Of a stretch of 64,000 nt of DNA, positions 48,501 through 60,100 are shown piece after piece. The translations under genes were made by a program, and so were the position numbers. The stretch spans positions 2,290,022 to 2,354,021 of the forward strand of contig CM041202.1 in assembly GCA_023078555.1 (NCBI GenBank), given 5' to 3'. The stretch comes from Ulva prolifera (Eukaryota; Chlorophyta; Ulvophyceae; Ulvales; Ulvaceae). The notes beneath the pieces are model-generated. The model was not told the DNA's origin. It searched no databases and was given only the letters and a program-made list of their open reading frames with translations. The stretch's first letter is position 1. Every line of letters starts with the position of its first letter.

Positions 48501-49019
48501 CTGTTGGAATGTACCAGCTAGTGTTCCACGACTCCCTGCTTTCCCTTACGGAGGATCCTCTGTGACGACCCTTGCTGTCGGATGGGGGCCAAGTCAGCGT
48601 GCCAGATGCGGGCCACACTGTTGATTGCTTCACAGCACATCATCTCAGACACCCAGCTGCAATACAAACTGCTCTCCAGTGTCCAACGGCCACCATGAAA
48701 TCGCCCCAGCCACTCTCGGTGCCAAAGCAACTTCATGGCCCACAAAGACAGCCTGCCCGCACAGAATCAAGCCCATAGACCGCGCCGGGGCTCGCTGAGT
48801 TGCGGCTGTCCATACACCAGGGTGTCAAAGTCCGACATCTCTACAGGTTGATTCTCGATCAGCTGGCACCGCTCCACACACTGAGCTGTGACCATCCCGT
48901 GACCCGAACCAGCCCAGTGTGGCACGCTGCTGGTGCTCCATGCGCGTGACCAAGACGTCAGACTGAGCTACGTGACAACCTTCCGCCCGAGGCAGCGCAC
49001 GGCAAGCGCATGCATGGCG
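45575..49019. other. 3.4 kb without a confident gene
   Basis: One frame at 45775-46143 (+) has an acidic stretch (ENDDSEDDERNSD) after a Lys-rich part and could be an exon, but no family is recognised. A frame at 46555-46256 (-) is open for 99 codons without motifs. A 20-bp unit containing CCTAGGTACTACAGGATT is repeated twice at about 47714-47751. The dispersed repeat occurs at 47488-47510. Confidence 0.35.
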
Positions 49020-51078
49020 CTACGGCTGCGGTGCGGGCTCCCTGGGCCGCTGCCCGGAGATGCGCCGCCGTGACAAGGCACCGGCAATGCTGCTGAGGCC
49101 GCTGCTGAGGCCGCTGCTGAGCGAGTCGAACGAGGCATGCTTGGAAAGGATCCTCCACAACGACGGCCGCCGCCCGGCCGTGGCCTGAGGCTGCGAGTCC
49201 TGCAGCCACAGGCAGCACCTCTCACGGCAGTGCGCCACTGCTACACTAGGCAACGCACACTTCCACTGCGCCGATGCGGGCGTCCATGCGAGATGCAAGG
49301 AGGGTGCCGGTGACCTTGTGGCAATCCAGACCTCGAGGCACGCGCATTTGCGGTTGCTGCCGGACACAGCCGGGCATCAGCGACCCCCGGAAGAGGTGTG
49401 CGTTTGTAGCACACAAAGGGGGCCAGCGGGTCCAATGGGGCGACCGTCGCAGAGTGCAGTGTTGGGCTGCCAGGCTCAATGACATAGAATATAAGGGTCC
49501 CACCAGCGCCCCAGAGCATCCGTGCAGAGCATCACAAGCACCGCCTTATCACCGCGGCACCGCGCCTGCGGCTTCAAGGTGTAGATCCAGGTCCAGGTCT
49601 GGCGCTATGCAGCACCAGATTCTTGGTTTGGATACAAACCAAGAATTCACATATGAACACCCCCCCCCCCCCCCCCCCATAAAGAAATTCTAATCGTTCT
49701 ATGTGGTCGCGCAACTGCAAAGCCGCACAAGGCGGAATCGCAAGATTGGGGCAGGGACAGCCCAAGGGAACGGGGCAAGGGCACCTTGATCTGCAGCGGG
49801 GACGCCTGCGTGCCCATGCCGAGCTGCTGCACGAGGCTGACGGAGGCGGAGGTGAAGACGTAGTTCGCGTCGGCGTCGATCGTGGCCGAGGCGCCGCAGT
49901 GCTGCTGCAGGACCTCGGCCATGGTCGCGCCTGGGGCGACGCACATGCGGCGGCCGCCTCCGCCGTCAACCTCGATCCAGAAGTCCACAGGGTGCTCTGC
50001 ACGGGCACACGCCGGTGGTGGCGCTGTGGTGGCGCTGGTCACTGCTGGGCAGCTGGGGTTGTGTGTACACAGCTGACTGATATTGACACAGGTGCCTGGT
50101 GCTTCGTTTCTGTGTAAATCATCCCCCAGACCCCACGTGATCGATGTTGGCTGAAACCACTACACGTTGAGGGGATGCGCAACAAGACTTCGCAGTAGCC
50201 TGGCACATCCTAGAGAGCAGATTGTGACGTGCCGTGCATGCGATGTAGCCCATAATTCAGACGACGCTGAAATAGAGTGTCATGCGTGAAATTGAACAAG
50301 TGAGACATGCAGATGTTGTCCAGACATCATGCAGAGTGCAACAGACGACAAACAGGCGGGCACAACTTGCTACCTTGAGACACAAGGCATGCAGCCAGCT
50401 ATCTGCACATTGCCATGCAGTTGAAGCTGTGACACTCGTGACTTCAAGACCCACTCCAGTAGGACCTTGGCACCTTGACCACTGGATGATCTGTTGCGGA
50501 CAATCTGTTGCGGCTATCAAACCAACATCAGAACCACAAGAGATTCAGGACTGCATGTGGTCACGCCTGATGGCTAAACACTGCTGTACAAGCGGGTGTT
50601 CAAGAAATAGAAATAGGTGGTGGTACAGAAAAAGTGTTGAATTATGGGCCACCCGGGTGGGATGCAGCAATATGCAGCCAGACCAAGCAGTCCCGCAACA
50701 AAGGCGCTGACGAATTGGCCGACAATCTCTGCTGTGGTGAGCGTATGTATGAGCAGATGTGGAGAACTGCTGTTGGCAGTGTCCCTGTGTTGACACCTCA
50801 ATGAATCGCTTTGGCAATCGGGATAGGCTGCGGCCAGATTGAAGACATGAAATTTGTTCACCTTCAGCGTACACATGGTAACCATCCGCCAGGTAAAGCC
50901 TGAGATCGTTCAATGGGAGGTCCATGGGGATGCTCAGGTTGTCTCTACCTCCCACATCTGGCCTCAGGTAAAAGTGCTTTGCGTTTGGGATCTCCTTCGC
51001 GATGTCAGCGAATACACCTTGTCTGGGTAGATCAAGAAGCCACTCTTGGTGCCCCGCACCATAAATAGTCAACTGCAT
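49020..51078 (-). CDS. Hypothetical three-exon protein
   Basis: Not recognised. Exons 51078-50862, 49996-49785 and 49199-49020 join in phase with GTGAAC and GTGCCC donors and GCAG acceptors, giving 202 residues. Exon 1 (MQLTIYGAGHQEWLLDLP..., NDLRLYLADGYHVYAE) and exon 2 (VDFWIEVDGGGGRRMCV, PGATMAEVLQQHC) each look like a strand-helix-strand unit of about 70 residues, perhaps two small beta-grasp-like domains. Exon 3 is a basic Ser-rich tail (GRRPSLWRILSKHASFDSL, ALSRRRISGQRP), possibly phosphorylated or nuclear. The first exon is about half GC while exons 2-3 are GC-rich. More exons may lie upstream (see 51978-51096). Confidence 0.5.
49619..49646. repeat. Perfect 12-bp hairpin beside poly-C
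   Basis: ATTCTTGGTTTG, then GATA, then CAAACCAAGAAT, followed 13 bases later by 19 C residues (49660-49678). Lies in the second intron of the hypothetical gene, where the transcript carries the poly-G strand. Confidence 0.75.
49660..49678. repeat. 19-base poly-C tract
   Basis: Uninterrupted C run directly after the hairpin at 49619-49646. Confidence 0.95.
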
Positions 51079-51095
51079 GGCACACAGAAGTCCTG

Positions 51096-51978
51096 CCTTG
51101 TTCGAAGACGTACTGGCACAGCTCTTTGTTCACTGCGCTCGGATTTGATGAGCCGAAAAATTCCCAGAAACTCACCTCTAAGCCCACTCTCATGCTGATT
51201 TCCAATGTCTCAAGGCCAGCTGACACGTGGAAATTACGCTAGTATACGATATGTGAACACCACCAAGGCCCTTCGTTCCCAACCTTATAGTTTCGGAGCG
51301 GCGCCAGTCACTTCCGCGCCCCGATGTGACCGTCAGCCATAGTTTAGCCTGCATCAGTACATTCGTGATTGCATCCCAGATATCGCGGCCCACCAGGAGC
51401 ATCACCACTGTCTTCGGCTCAGCCCGATAGGCACCCCTTCAACATGACACACAAAGCTAATTGCTGTGTAGAGTACAAAACATACATATGAGAGATCAAG
51501 ACTTTTCAGCTTGTACCGAGGGTATCAGTGTTGATAATTCAGCAAGGGTGCACAAGCACAGGCGCGCAAGGTGAACTTCCGTGGAACATGGGCATGACCA
51601 TGTGATGATCAGTGGCAGCTTTCAACAACTGAAAAGGCGATCTTGCTGAGCATTGTTGTACGTTCACTCGTACATTCGTCGTCCGATCGGAGCCCTTCAC
51701 CACTCATATTGCAACGTACAGAGATCAGGCGAGCTACACTATGTCTCATGGAGCCTCTTTGCTTGCAGTTCGGATATTTATTGCATTCAGTGACTTATTA
51801 GCCCCGCGGGGGCCCGTACCTGGCGGAGGAGCTCTGATGACATGGACGTTAATACGTTATTTGCAGCAACGTCGCATCCCATACCCGCTGTCACGCATGT
51901 AACATGAGTGATGATTGTCTTAGCTGCAGATGGTGTCCACGCCGTAGCGGCTTCGAACACCTGCTGAACAGCAGACAT
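51096..51978 (-). other. Possible upstream exons on the minus strand
   Basis: Segment 51978-51820 (MSAVQQVFEAATAWTPSAAK...) ends at CAG|GTACGG and joins in phase with 51411 onward (TVVMLLVGRDIWDAITNVL). A third segment (SMRVGLEVSFWEFFGSSNP) lies at about 51210-51096 in another frame. Together they could be the 5' half of the hypothetical gene, a separate gene, or a decaying copy; joining the third needs introns under 50 bases. No family is recognised. Confidence 0.3.
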
Positions 51979-54174
51979 GTATGTCCGCGACAGTTCAGCA
52001 CATTGTCAACGGCTTGCCATGCTAAGGTGCTGACGAGGACACGACAACGTTGTATCACTACGAGGCTGTCGATTGTTTTCATTGCTTAAGAAGCTTCTTC
52101 CTGCCACTGCATCACCTATGGCATTTCCGTGCGATATTGCCATTGCGTAGAGTATCGCCTGTGCTCGACATACGTACGGGTACGTAACAATGCATGCCAA
52201 TCTGCACAATTGATGGCTTTATTTGGTACGTGCGAGGTATACGCAACCGTGTCCACATCTGGTCTAATTCGTTTCCATTGTCACAGGGAGGGCGGGCGGA
52301 ACTGTCCGCCCGCCTGATGCAGGCGTGTTGAATCGATCTGTTCTTTCAGAGACTTACAGCTTGTATCTCAGAAGAGGTACAAGCCCTCACGGACAGCCTC
52401 CTAGTCCAGTCACAGTCTACTGAGTAAGGCCGGAAGGTGGCAAAGCATCGGTAGAGGGATCATGACGCACATGCTACCCTCTGCTCTTGTGGATTGGTAC
52501 CACATGCATATAGTCATAAGTTAATGCATCTGGCTGCTCGGCAAAAGCTTCCACGACCCGCGGCGCTTCGGCAGTGCGAGCTCGAACCCATCGCGTCTGC
52601 ACCGCTCCAGGCACGCGTGCTTGCATGCCGTTTGCCATGCAAAGGAGAATTGCACAACAAAGCATTCAGGAGCAGTACATGCTGTTGCGGCTCCTGCCTC
52701 TTAGCATCATAGCCTGAGGCTCACTGCATTGCTTCGGTATACCAATATTAATGGTGGCCAGCTCCGAGTCTTGAAGTCGCTATCTATAGCAGTGGCATTG
52801 CGAGGTGCTCCAGGCACGGCGATGCGCGGTCTCTTGGCAGAAAGATATGGCCATCTCTAAGGTGAGTTTCCAATATTCCTGCGTAATCGTCTCGGTGGCT
52901 CTGCTGTCGCAAAGAGCCCGCAACAGGTGTTGCACGCGTTCGCCCACGCTGCAGCTGTTGCTGTGTTGACGCACGCACAGTCACTCCGAAACACACGTAC
53001 GCGACCATAAACTACTACTGCAAGCTGCAGGAAGGCCTCAGATTGCGCTGAACTGTTTCTTAGAGGCTGTTGTATTCATAGCTGCCGGAGTGACGCCCCT
53101 GGGCGAACCTTCTTGCGTATGATGCCTGTCGTGCATGTTAGCGGCAACCCGCTGCGATAAACTTCGCCGAAACGGCCCGACCACACGCACGGAATCACAA
53201 ATCCCGAGAACATTGAGTTCCTCTGGTATTTGCGCCGCCTGCCACCTTGCTGTGCTACTGGGCTCTGCCAGGCCGCTGCTGAGAAGCGATGCCACGTGCA
53301 CTCTGAGGCGTGTCCATGCAGTGCATGCAAATACACCAGCCCTGCTGAGGGCCAGCCTATGCCTTACGAGCACCGCAGCACCGGTGCATGCATTTCTCGG
53401 GCCACCAGCATGCAGTAGATTACTGGGCTCAGGCAGGCTGCCCACGCGCACTCGAAGAGTCCCTCTGCAGCTGATGTCCAGCATAGGCAGGATATGGCTT
53501 TGTATTTTTGTGAGCAGAAGCCTGGCTGGCTCTGAGGCATCCTCTATATCTAGGCTATAATCCGCCCTGACTACAGCCTGGGCCGCCTTCTGGCTGTGGG
53601 ACAGTAGGTGCTGTGCTCGTGGCAAGCAGAGAGATGGTGCTCCAAAACAATAGTCAGCTAGCTGATCAGCCAGACACTAGAGACCAGAGCAATTGGTTTC
53701 AAAGTTGAGGATTTCCAATGGATAAGACCTCTCAGCCACTGGCACAAGATCGCAGTGTCCGATTAAAGGACAAAGTCAAGGACACGGTCCGTGCTGTGCT
53801 GTGCTGTGCTGTGCGTGTGTCCTGAAGATAGAGGTGCAGAGGCGTGCAGACGGCCGGCAGCACCATGAAAAACATACACACACATGAGGATTTTGTGTCC
53901 TGCGCTGCTACCTGCCTCTCGGAATCTGTCCTTGTGACCCACACATGAGGAGGCCCTGCAAGGGCACAGTCTGCATGGTGCTCAACCGGCTGTGGAATGA
54001 TATCATGTCATGACACCGGCCGCTCGTCCAGTGCGCCACAGCACAAAACACACGTACCCTCCAGCCTGACTGCGATCCCCAGAGCCGCCGCCTCGGGCGC
54101 GCACCTACGCCACTCTCGCGCACGCGCCACATCCACCTGCATCAGACCTCACCGGACTGACGGACTCGGCTGAT
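51979..54174. other. Gap before the receptor-like gene
   Basis: A minus-strand frame at 53625-53038 is open for 195 codons (LLSHSQKAAQAVVRADYSLD) but has no known motif, and I do not call it a gene. About five TGTGC pentamers occur near 53792-53816. A degenerate copy of the dispersed repeat lies near 53915-53945. Confidence 0.35.
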
Positions 54175-57100
54175 ATGCAGGCGCAGCACGCCCAGCACGA
54201 GCCGCGCCAGGATGCGCCGCAGTTTGCTGTGCGGCGCAGCGGCCTTGCGATCCAAGGATGCCTGGTAGCCACCCTCGCGACCGCGGCTCTGCTCGCCACC
54301 CCCGCCGGAGCCGCTGCGGCCGCCCACGTAAGCGGCACTGAGGCCGCCAGTGGGTGGCCACAGGCGGTTCATATGGCCTCCTGGAGAGAGGGCTTGCGCG
54401 ATTGTGGACCGCAGCAGCTGCGGGGGTCGGCGTGGGGAGGGCCGTGTCCATCAAGTGGAGGCGACGCGGCCCCGGTGCACTGCCACGGCGGCGCCTGGGA
54501 TGGGGCGTCAGAGGACGGTCGGTGGCCCGAAGCACAGCAAGCAGCACCACAGCACACACATAGTGGCGGAGCAGATCGCGGGGGCCCATGGGATGACGGC
54601 GGGAGCTCGCTACGGCTGCGCGGAGCCGAATCTGTCGCAGCAGCCGACTTCCGCGGCATGCCGCTGTGGCAGGATCACGCCCTCCAGCGCGGTCAGGGTG
54701 CGATGCCCGCGGCGAGATCCGGCACGCCGGCTGCGCGTCACGCTTTCGGCCAGGGGGCCGCTGAGGCGCCCACAGCGCGGCGGAGGCTACAGCAGGCGCG
54801 CCGCGGCGCAGCGGCGGAGACGGCGGTTCGGACGGCCGAGGAGCTGCGGCGGGCGGTTCGGCAGGGGCAGCCGCACATCGTCGTGTTGCGGCACCTGGAC
54901 CTGGCGCCGCTGCGGCCGATTCGGCGGCTGCGCGCGGATTGGGCGCTCGGCTTCGCGCCCTCAACCGTGCAGTCCATCCGGGTGCGATGCCACTCCTAGC
55001 CATATGCTGCGCACTGCGCTGGGGGGAGGGGTGCCCGTTGCCAATACGCACCTCCAGCCACCCTAGCATCCCCTGTCAAACGGTGGCGGCTGGCTCAGCA
55101 TGTGACACACGCCTGGGCCACAGCATTGGTGGGGACAACAGCGGCAATGGTGAACTATGGTGCTGTGGCTATGCGCAGACCAGTCACTCCCATGGTGGTG
55201 CAGAAGTGGTGCGCCCGTACTGGGGCCCTGACGCCACACCTTGTTCACTACACCGCCGTGCATGCATATGCGCAGCTGCGGATGCGAATCCTGATGCGCA
55301 GGCATGGCGGCTTCCAGAACCCGCCACTGTTCCCGTACGCATGAAGCCGCATCTACCGCCCCTCATCACAGCACGCACAGCACATGCAGGGCAACTGCAC
55401 CGGCCCGCCTCCGACCGCGCTCGAGACCGGCTTCGCGGCCCCCCCGCTCCCACCACTGCTGCCTGGCCAATGCCTGCTGTCGTCCCCTGTCAACATTATC
55501 GCCGTGCGCGGCATGCTGTGGCTGGACAGCTTCGTGCTGCGCGCCGTCAGCCGGCCTGATGTCCGCAATGCCACGGCCGCCGGCCCCGCCGCTGCCGAGG
55601 CCTCGCGGGAGGATGCGGCAGACGTCCGGCCGGAAGACGCGCCGCGGCTGGTGACGGTGTCGGACGTTCCGGGGGGCGGAGAGCTGTGGATGACCCGGTG
55701 CTCCCTACAGGGTTCTGCGCAGGGCGCGTCAGGAGCCGGTGGCGGCGCCGTTGTGGGGCTGCATGTCGACGGCCGCGCGTTTGCTGACGGTGCGGCGCTG
55801 CTGCTGCTGTGTCGCTCTCTGCCCACCGCAGCGGGAGTACCTGCTGATGTGCTCTGACAGTTTTTTCTTTTGCTAAAGTCCAATGATCTGGCATTTATTG
55901 GCTATGTGCTTGGCGCCTGCCCGTTTCGAGGTGCGTAAACACTGTAGGACGCCCTGTGTGCCCTGTGAGCCGCGAGAATTACCTTGACAGATATGTCAAA
56001 CGCAAGGACAGTGCAAGTGTACGAATGACAACAAGGCACGGCTGCCCTGCTGCCCTGTGTGCGTGGGCCGGCCCTATGCTATTGGACCCGAGTCAGGCCA
56101 CCTGCCAACATTCTAACATCGTGTCACAGCATTTAAAGTACAGTAAAGTCAGTCTGAATTTACTGAGCCGTATCCTATTGGACATTGACAACTCCGAGTT
56201 AACAGGACCACACATGCCGAAGGGGTAAACCACCTGGAAACCCCCTCAGACGACCGTACGCAACTCACAGCATGTTTCTGCATACTTGAGGTGGACCTTC
56301 AGTATGTGCAGTGTTTGGGTGTCCGATGTTGCACCCCTTGGGTGGGTATGCCTGGGGTGCCCATGTAGGGCCACTGCTGCCTCTCAGGAAAGCTGCAGTG
56401 ATGCAGAGACTCTTGATTTAGGCCAAGTCTGCGTGAGTTGTGAGAAGCTTCTGAGTGCATGTGAGTGCCAGCAGTGCCTGTGCGGAAGTTATCCTACACA
56501 CAGATGTGATGCTTGTCTGCCACCTGTCCCACACATGTCTACACCACCTGCTGGCAAGCTGACTGGACCAGGCTGTGCTGGCTAGGCAGCAGCAATCAGC
56601 AGTCTGCACAGGCTTAGCAGACAGTGGCTGCTGTCTGCTGGCTTGCTGCAAACAGTGAGCACAGTCTGCTGGCCTCTGCTCCAATGCCCTTGCGCTTCAC
56701 ACACCACAGCACACCATGGCAAAACTCTGGATTTTGATATGCACCTTCGCCATGCAGCCATGCACACACCAGGTGCCCATGATGTCCAGAACACTTTCCT
56801 GATGTGGATGGGCTGTGCTCACACTGGCTGGGCCCAGAGCTACATACACTGCTGCTTCTGCTCCTTGTCTGTTTCTCCTGGTCATGCAAGTCTCTGCCTG
56901 CCTCCTGTGCAGAGAGTGCCAGTGCCAGTGCCTCACTCCTGAGGCTGCCCATGCATGGTTTCAGGACACTGTGGCTGGCTGTGCACATGTTGCAAGTGTG
57001 TTACAAGGACAAAGGCAGCAAGTGTCTCCCGGGTGATAGAGTGACAGAGTTGCGCTGCTTGTGTGCTGCAGACACCTTGCTCACTGCCTCTGTGCTATTT

Positions 57101-60100
57101 CCTCTCTTCATAGTCCACAAGTCTTGTTCCACTGCTCGAAGCATCCATGGAGGCCTGGATGACTGAAATTCTGGGCTGCTAGCAAATGCATGGCCCATGC
57201 ATGTATGACTATGCACTGCTCTGGGGTTTGTGCTGGTGGACACCACAACTGTGCACACTGCCCTGCAGCAGTGGCCACAAGTTTGTGATGGCCTGGCTTT
57301 GGGGATGATTTCCGACCAACCTTTATGGTGCTGGGCTGCAGAGGTGATTTGTGGAGAAAGGTGTTCTGTCTGTGGTGTTGAGGTGTGCAATGCTTGCTGT
57401 ACATTCTGCCTCTTTGGCTGCGCCAGTGCGAACACAATTGCAATACAATTGCAATTGTGCCACAAGGACAAAGCCAGGGAGGCAGGTGGTCCACAAACGG
57501 AGGAACCACACAGCCAGCCACACGCTTGTGTGTCCAGGCAGCTGTCCAAGCAGCTCAGGTGTGGCCTGCCAGGCAAGGCCTGGCGCTGTGCCTGGCAGGC
57601 AAGGCTCCCATCTGCGGCATAACGACCCTGGCAGTGCATGCTCCTGAGTGTTGCTCTAGATATAGTATAATTTGAATATTTCGGGGCAGCAGTGGGCTCC
57701 TGCTGGAGCACCAGTCCTATGACCAGCCAGGGAGCATGTGGAAAACATAGGATATGGCTCAGTAAATGTAGATTTACTTTACTTTACATTTCGATGAAAA
57801 CAGGCCCTGCTAGATCCAGAAACGTAGGATCGTTCCTGCGGGCTCCGGTGGTTCTCAACAGAAACCGCTCGCTGTTAGCAGTGTGGCTTTGAGTGACCAC
57901 TGCATCCATCATTCTTAACAGCAGCCGGCACCGACTATGACCTCCCCCGTTGCCCCTGCCTTCAATCTCAAAGGACACCCGGCCAACCATACACCTGTCT
58001 GGCCGCTGTCTGTTGAGTGATCACCCGGCCTGGCATGCATGCAGGATGCACCTTCGCGGCCGGGGCCTCCCCGGCCATCACCATCACCGGCAACCGCAGC
58101 TCCGCCTCCCTCTCCAACTGCACCTTCCTCCACGCCGCCCCTCCGCCTCCCGCCCCAGCACGCAGCACGGCCGCCCCCGAGGCCACCATTAGCCTCGGCA
58201 GCGGGACCGCGCTGCGCCTCGAGGGCGCCGCGTTTGCCGCGGCCGGGCCTGCCGCGGCGGTGCGGGTGCAGGAGGGGGCGGAGGGGGCGGAGGTTTTCAG
58301 CGACTCGGGGGCCGTGGCCGTGCTGCGCGGCGCTGACAATCAGACGACGGCGGAGGCGCCGCAGAGTCTCGCGGATGCGCACAGCCAGGGCGTTTTTCTG
58401 GGGGGCGATGATGCATGGCTCCAGAAGACGCAGCAGGTGCCCCCCTGCGCAGCACTCCAAGTGAACTGCGAACAAAAGAAAGAGTCGGTCGAGGTGTTGC
58501 CGCGCAGTAGTTATTTCCCAACCATCCTCAGGGCCCGGCCACATCTGCAAGGCCACGCTTTTTGCATGCAGGCGATAGGGTTCACCCCCCCGCAACCGCC
58601 CGCAGCCGTAGCTGCTGCGCCCGCCCCTGCGCCCGCCCCTGCCCCCGCCCCTGCCCCCGCCCCTGCCCCCGCACCCGCACCTGCGCCGCTGCGCGCCGAC
58701 ACACCGGCCGACGATGCCTCCGCACCTCCGGCGGCCACCCCCAGCACCGTCTCCATTAACCCTGACGGAGGCCGGGCGCAGACGGCCGAGGCGGCCGTGC
58801 AGCCAGCGCAGCGCGGCACTGCAGACGAGCAGGTGTCGGGCGCCGGCGTGGGAGGGTCCGCGGGCCTGGCCGAGGCGCTGGCTGCAGATGGCGGCGGGGG
58901 CGGCTCCGGGGGCCGGGGGCCCGACGCGCGGGTGCTGGCGGGGCTGCTCGCGGGGGCAGTGGCGTTGGTGCTGCTGCTGGCCGTGCTGGTCGTGCTGTGC
59001 CGGCGGAGGCGCCGTCCGAGGCGGCGAAAGGCACACAAGGTGCGGGCCTTTTTTGCCGCGTTCTCTCGCGCATCGCTGTGCAGTCTTCATCGTGCCTGCT
59101 GTGTTGTGCATGCAGCACGATTTATGGCGTTGCGCAGCAGCCTCTGGTTCCCGCTGGCGCTGTCCGGTGTCTGATGATCCCGCCCAGCACGCATGATGCG
59201 GTGGCCCATGCGGTGGCTTGCGGGGGCCTATGCATGAGGCAGCCTGTTGCCCACGTCTGAATGCTGAGCTGTGCGGCCCAATGACATGGAACAGCTCAAG
59301 CCGATAGAACCACTAGCAGGACTCGCTGGGGCCATGCTGTGATGTCCGCACTGACACGCGCCCTCTGACCTTGACAGCCTCGATGTTAAATGTGTGCACT
59401 CATTTACCTGCAAACCACCGTGCCACACAACAACCCTGCGTAGCATTGTCTAGCGCACTTTTGGCACGCCCCCGGCAGCGCATGCATGGCATGCAGGCGG
59501 CGCGCAAGCCGTCACACAGCCCCCCCTCAATGATCTCTACCAACCCCTACCTCCTCCAGGAGCTTTCGCCGTTTTCTTCCACCACCATCAGCCCCCCCAC
59601 CACCATCAGCGCCCCCGACCCCCTCAGCAGCGCCTCCTCAAAACCGGCACCCCCACGCGCAATAGATTCCGGCGCGGAAGCTGGGTCAGAGGGCCACACC
59701 CGCAGTGACGGCGCTCCCCCCCGCCCGCTGTCCAGCGGCACGCTGCGCGACCCCGGAGAAGACTTTGTGCCGCAGACGTGGCAAACCCCTGCCGCCGGCA
59801 ACCGCAACGGTGCCCTCAGCCACTCCACAACCCTGCCGCTGCCGCCGGGGCCGATGCCGTTGCCGGCCGGCGTCGGCATGCTTGACCTACTGAACAGCGC
59901 GGGCGCGCTCGGGCGCAGCATGCGCAGCATGCCCAGCTCGCGCAGCGCGAACAACGACCCCGCCCGCACCCACACCGACATCTCGGAGTCGCTCGAATAC
60001 ATGGCCAAGCCGCCGTCGCTCGACCTGCTGAGGGACCTGCCGAACAGCGGCGACGGCGGGCCGAGCTCGGAGCTCTACTCTGACGATCTCCAATCGACAG

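Larger units (their letters stand above)
55790..58044 (+). other. 2.25-kb intron of the receptor-like gene
   Basis: Joins GRAFADG to CTFAAGAS in phase, with GTGCGG donor and CATGCAG acceptor. No exon is recognised inside. It carries the 56166-56195 repeat and two copies of the dispersed repeat (57000-57022 and about 57458-57485), so it has probably grown by insertions. Confidence 0.6.

Noticed and set aside
53038-53625. 195-codon minus-strand frame as a gene
   Set aside because: An ATG-initiated frame of fair length, but no motif and an almost equally long plus-strand frame opposite it.
54149-55069. 306-codon minus-strand frame over exon 1 of the receptor-like gene
   Set aside because: Low-complexity Arg/Pro/Ala composition. 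The plus frame joins in phase to the next exon and has a signal sequence.
57001-57711. 236-codon minus-strand frame
   Set aside because: Lies in the large intron, overlaps two dispersed repeat copies, and shows Cys/His/Gln-rich sequence without a recognisable domain.
57915-59111. 398-codon open frame on the minus strand
   Set aside because: Antisense to exons 3-4 of the receptor-like gene; the plus strand has matching intron phases, sequons and a membrane helix, the reverse only Gly/Arg-rich sequence.
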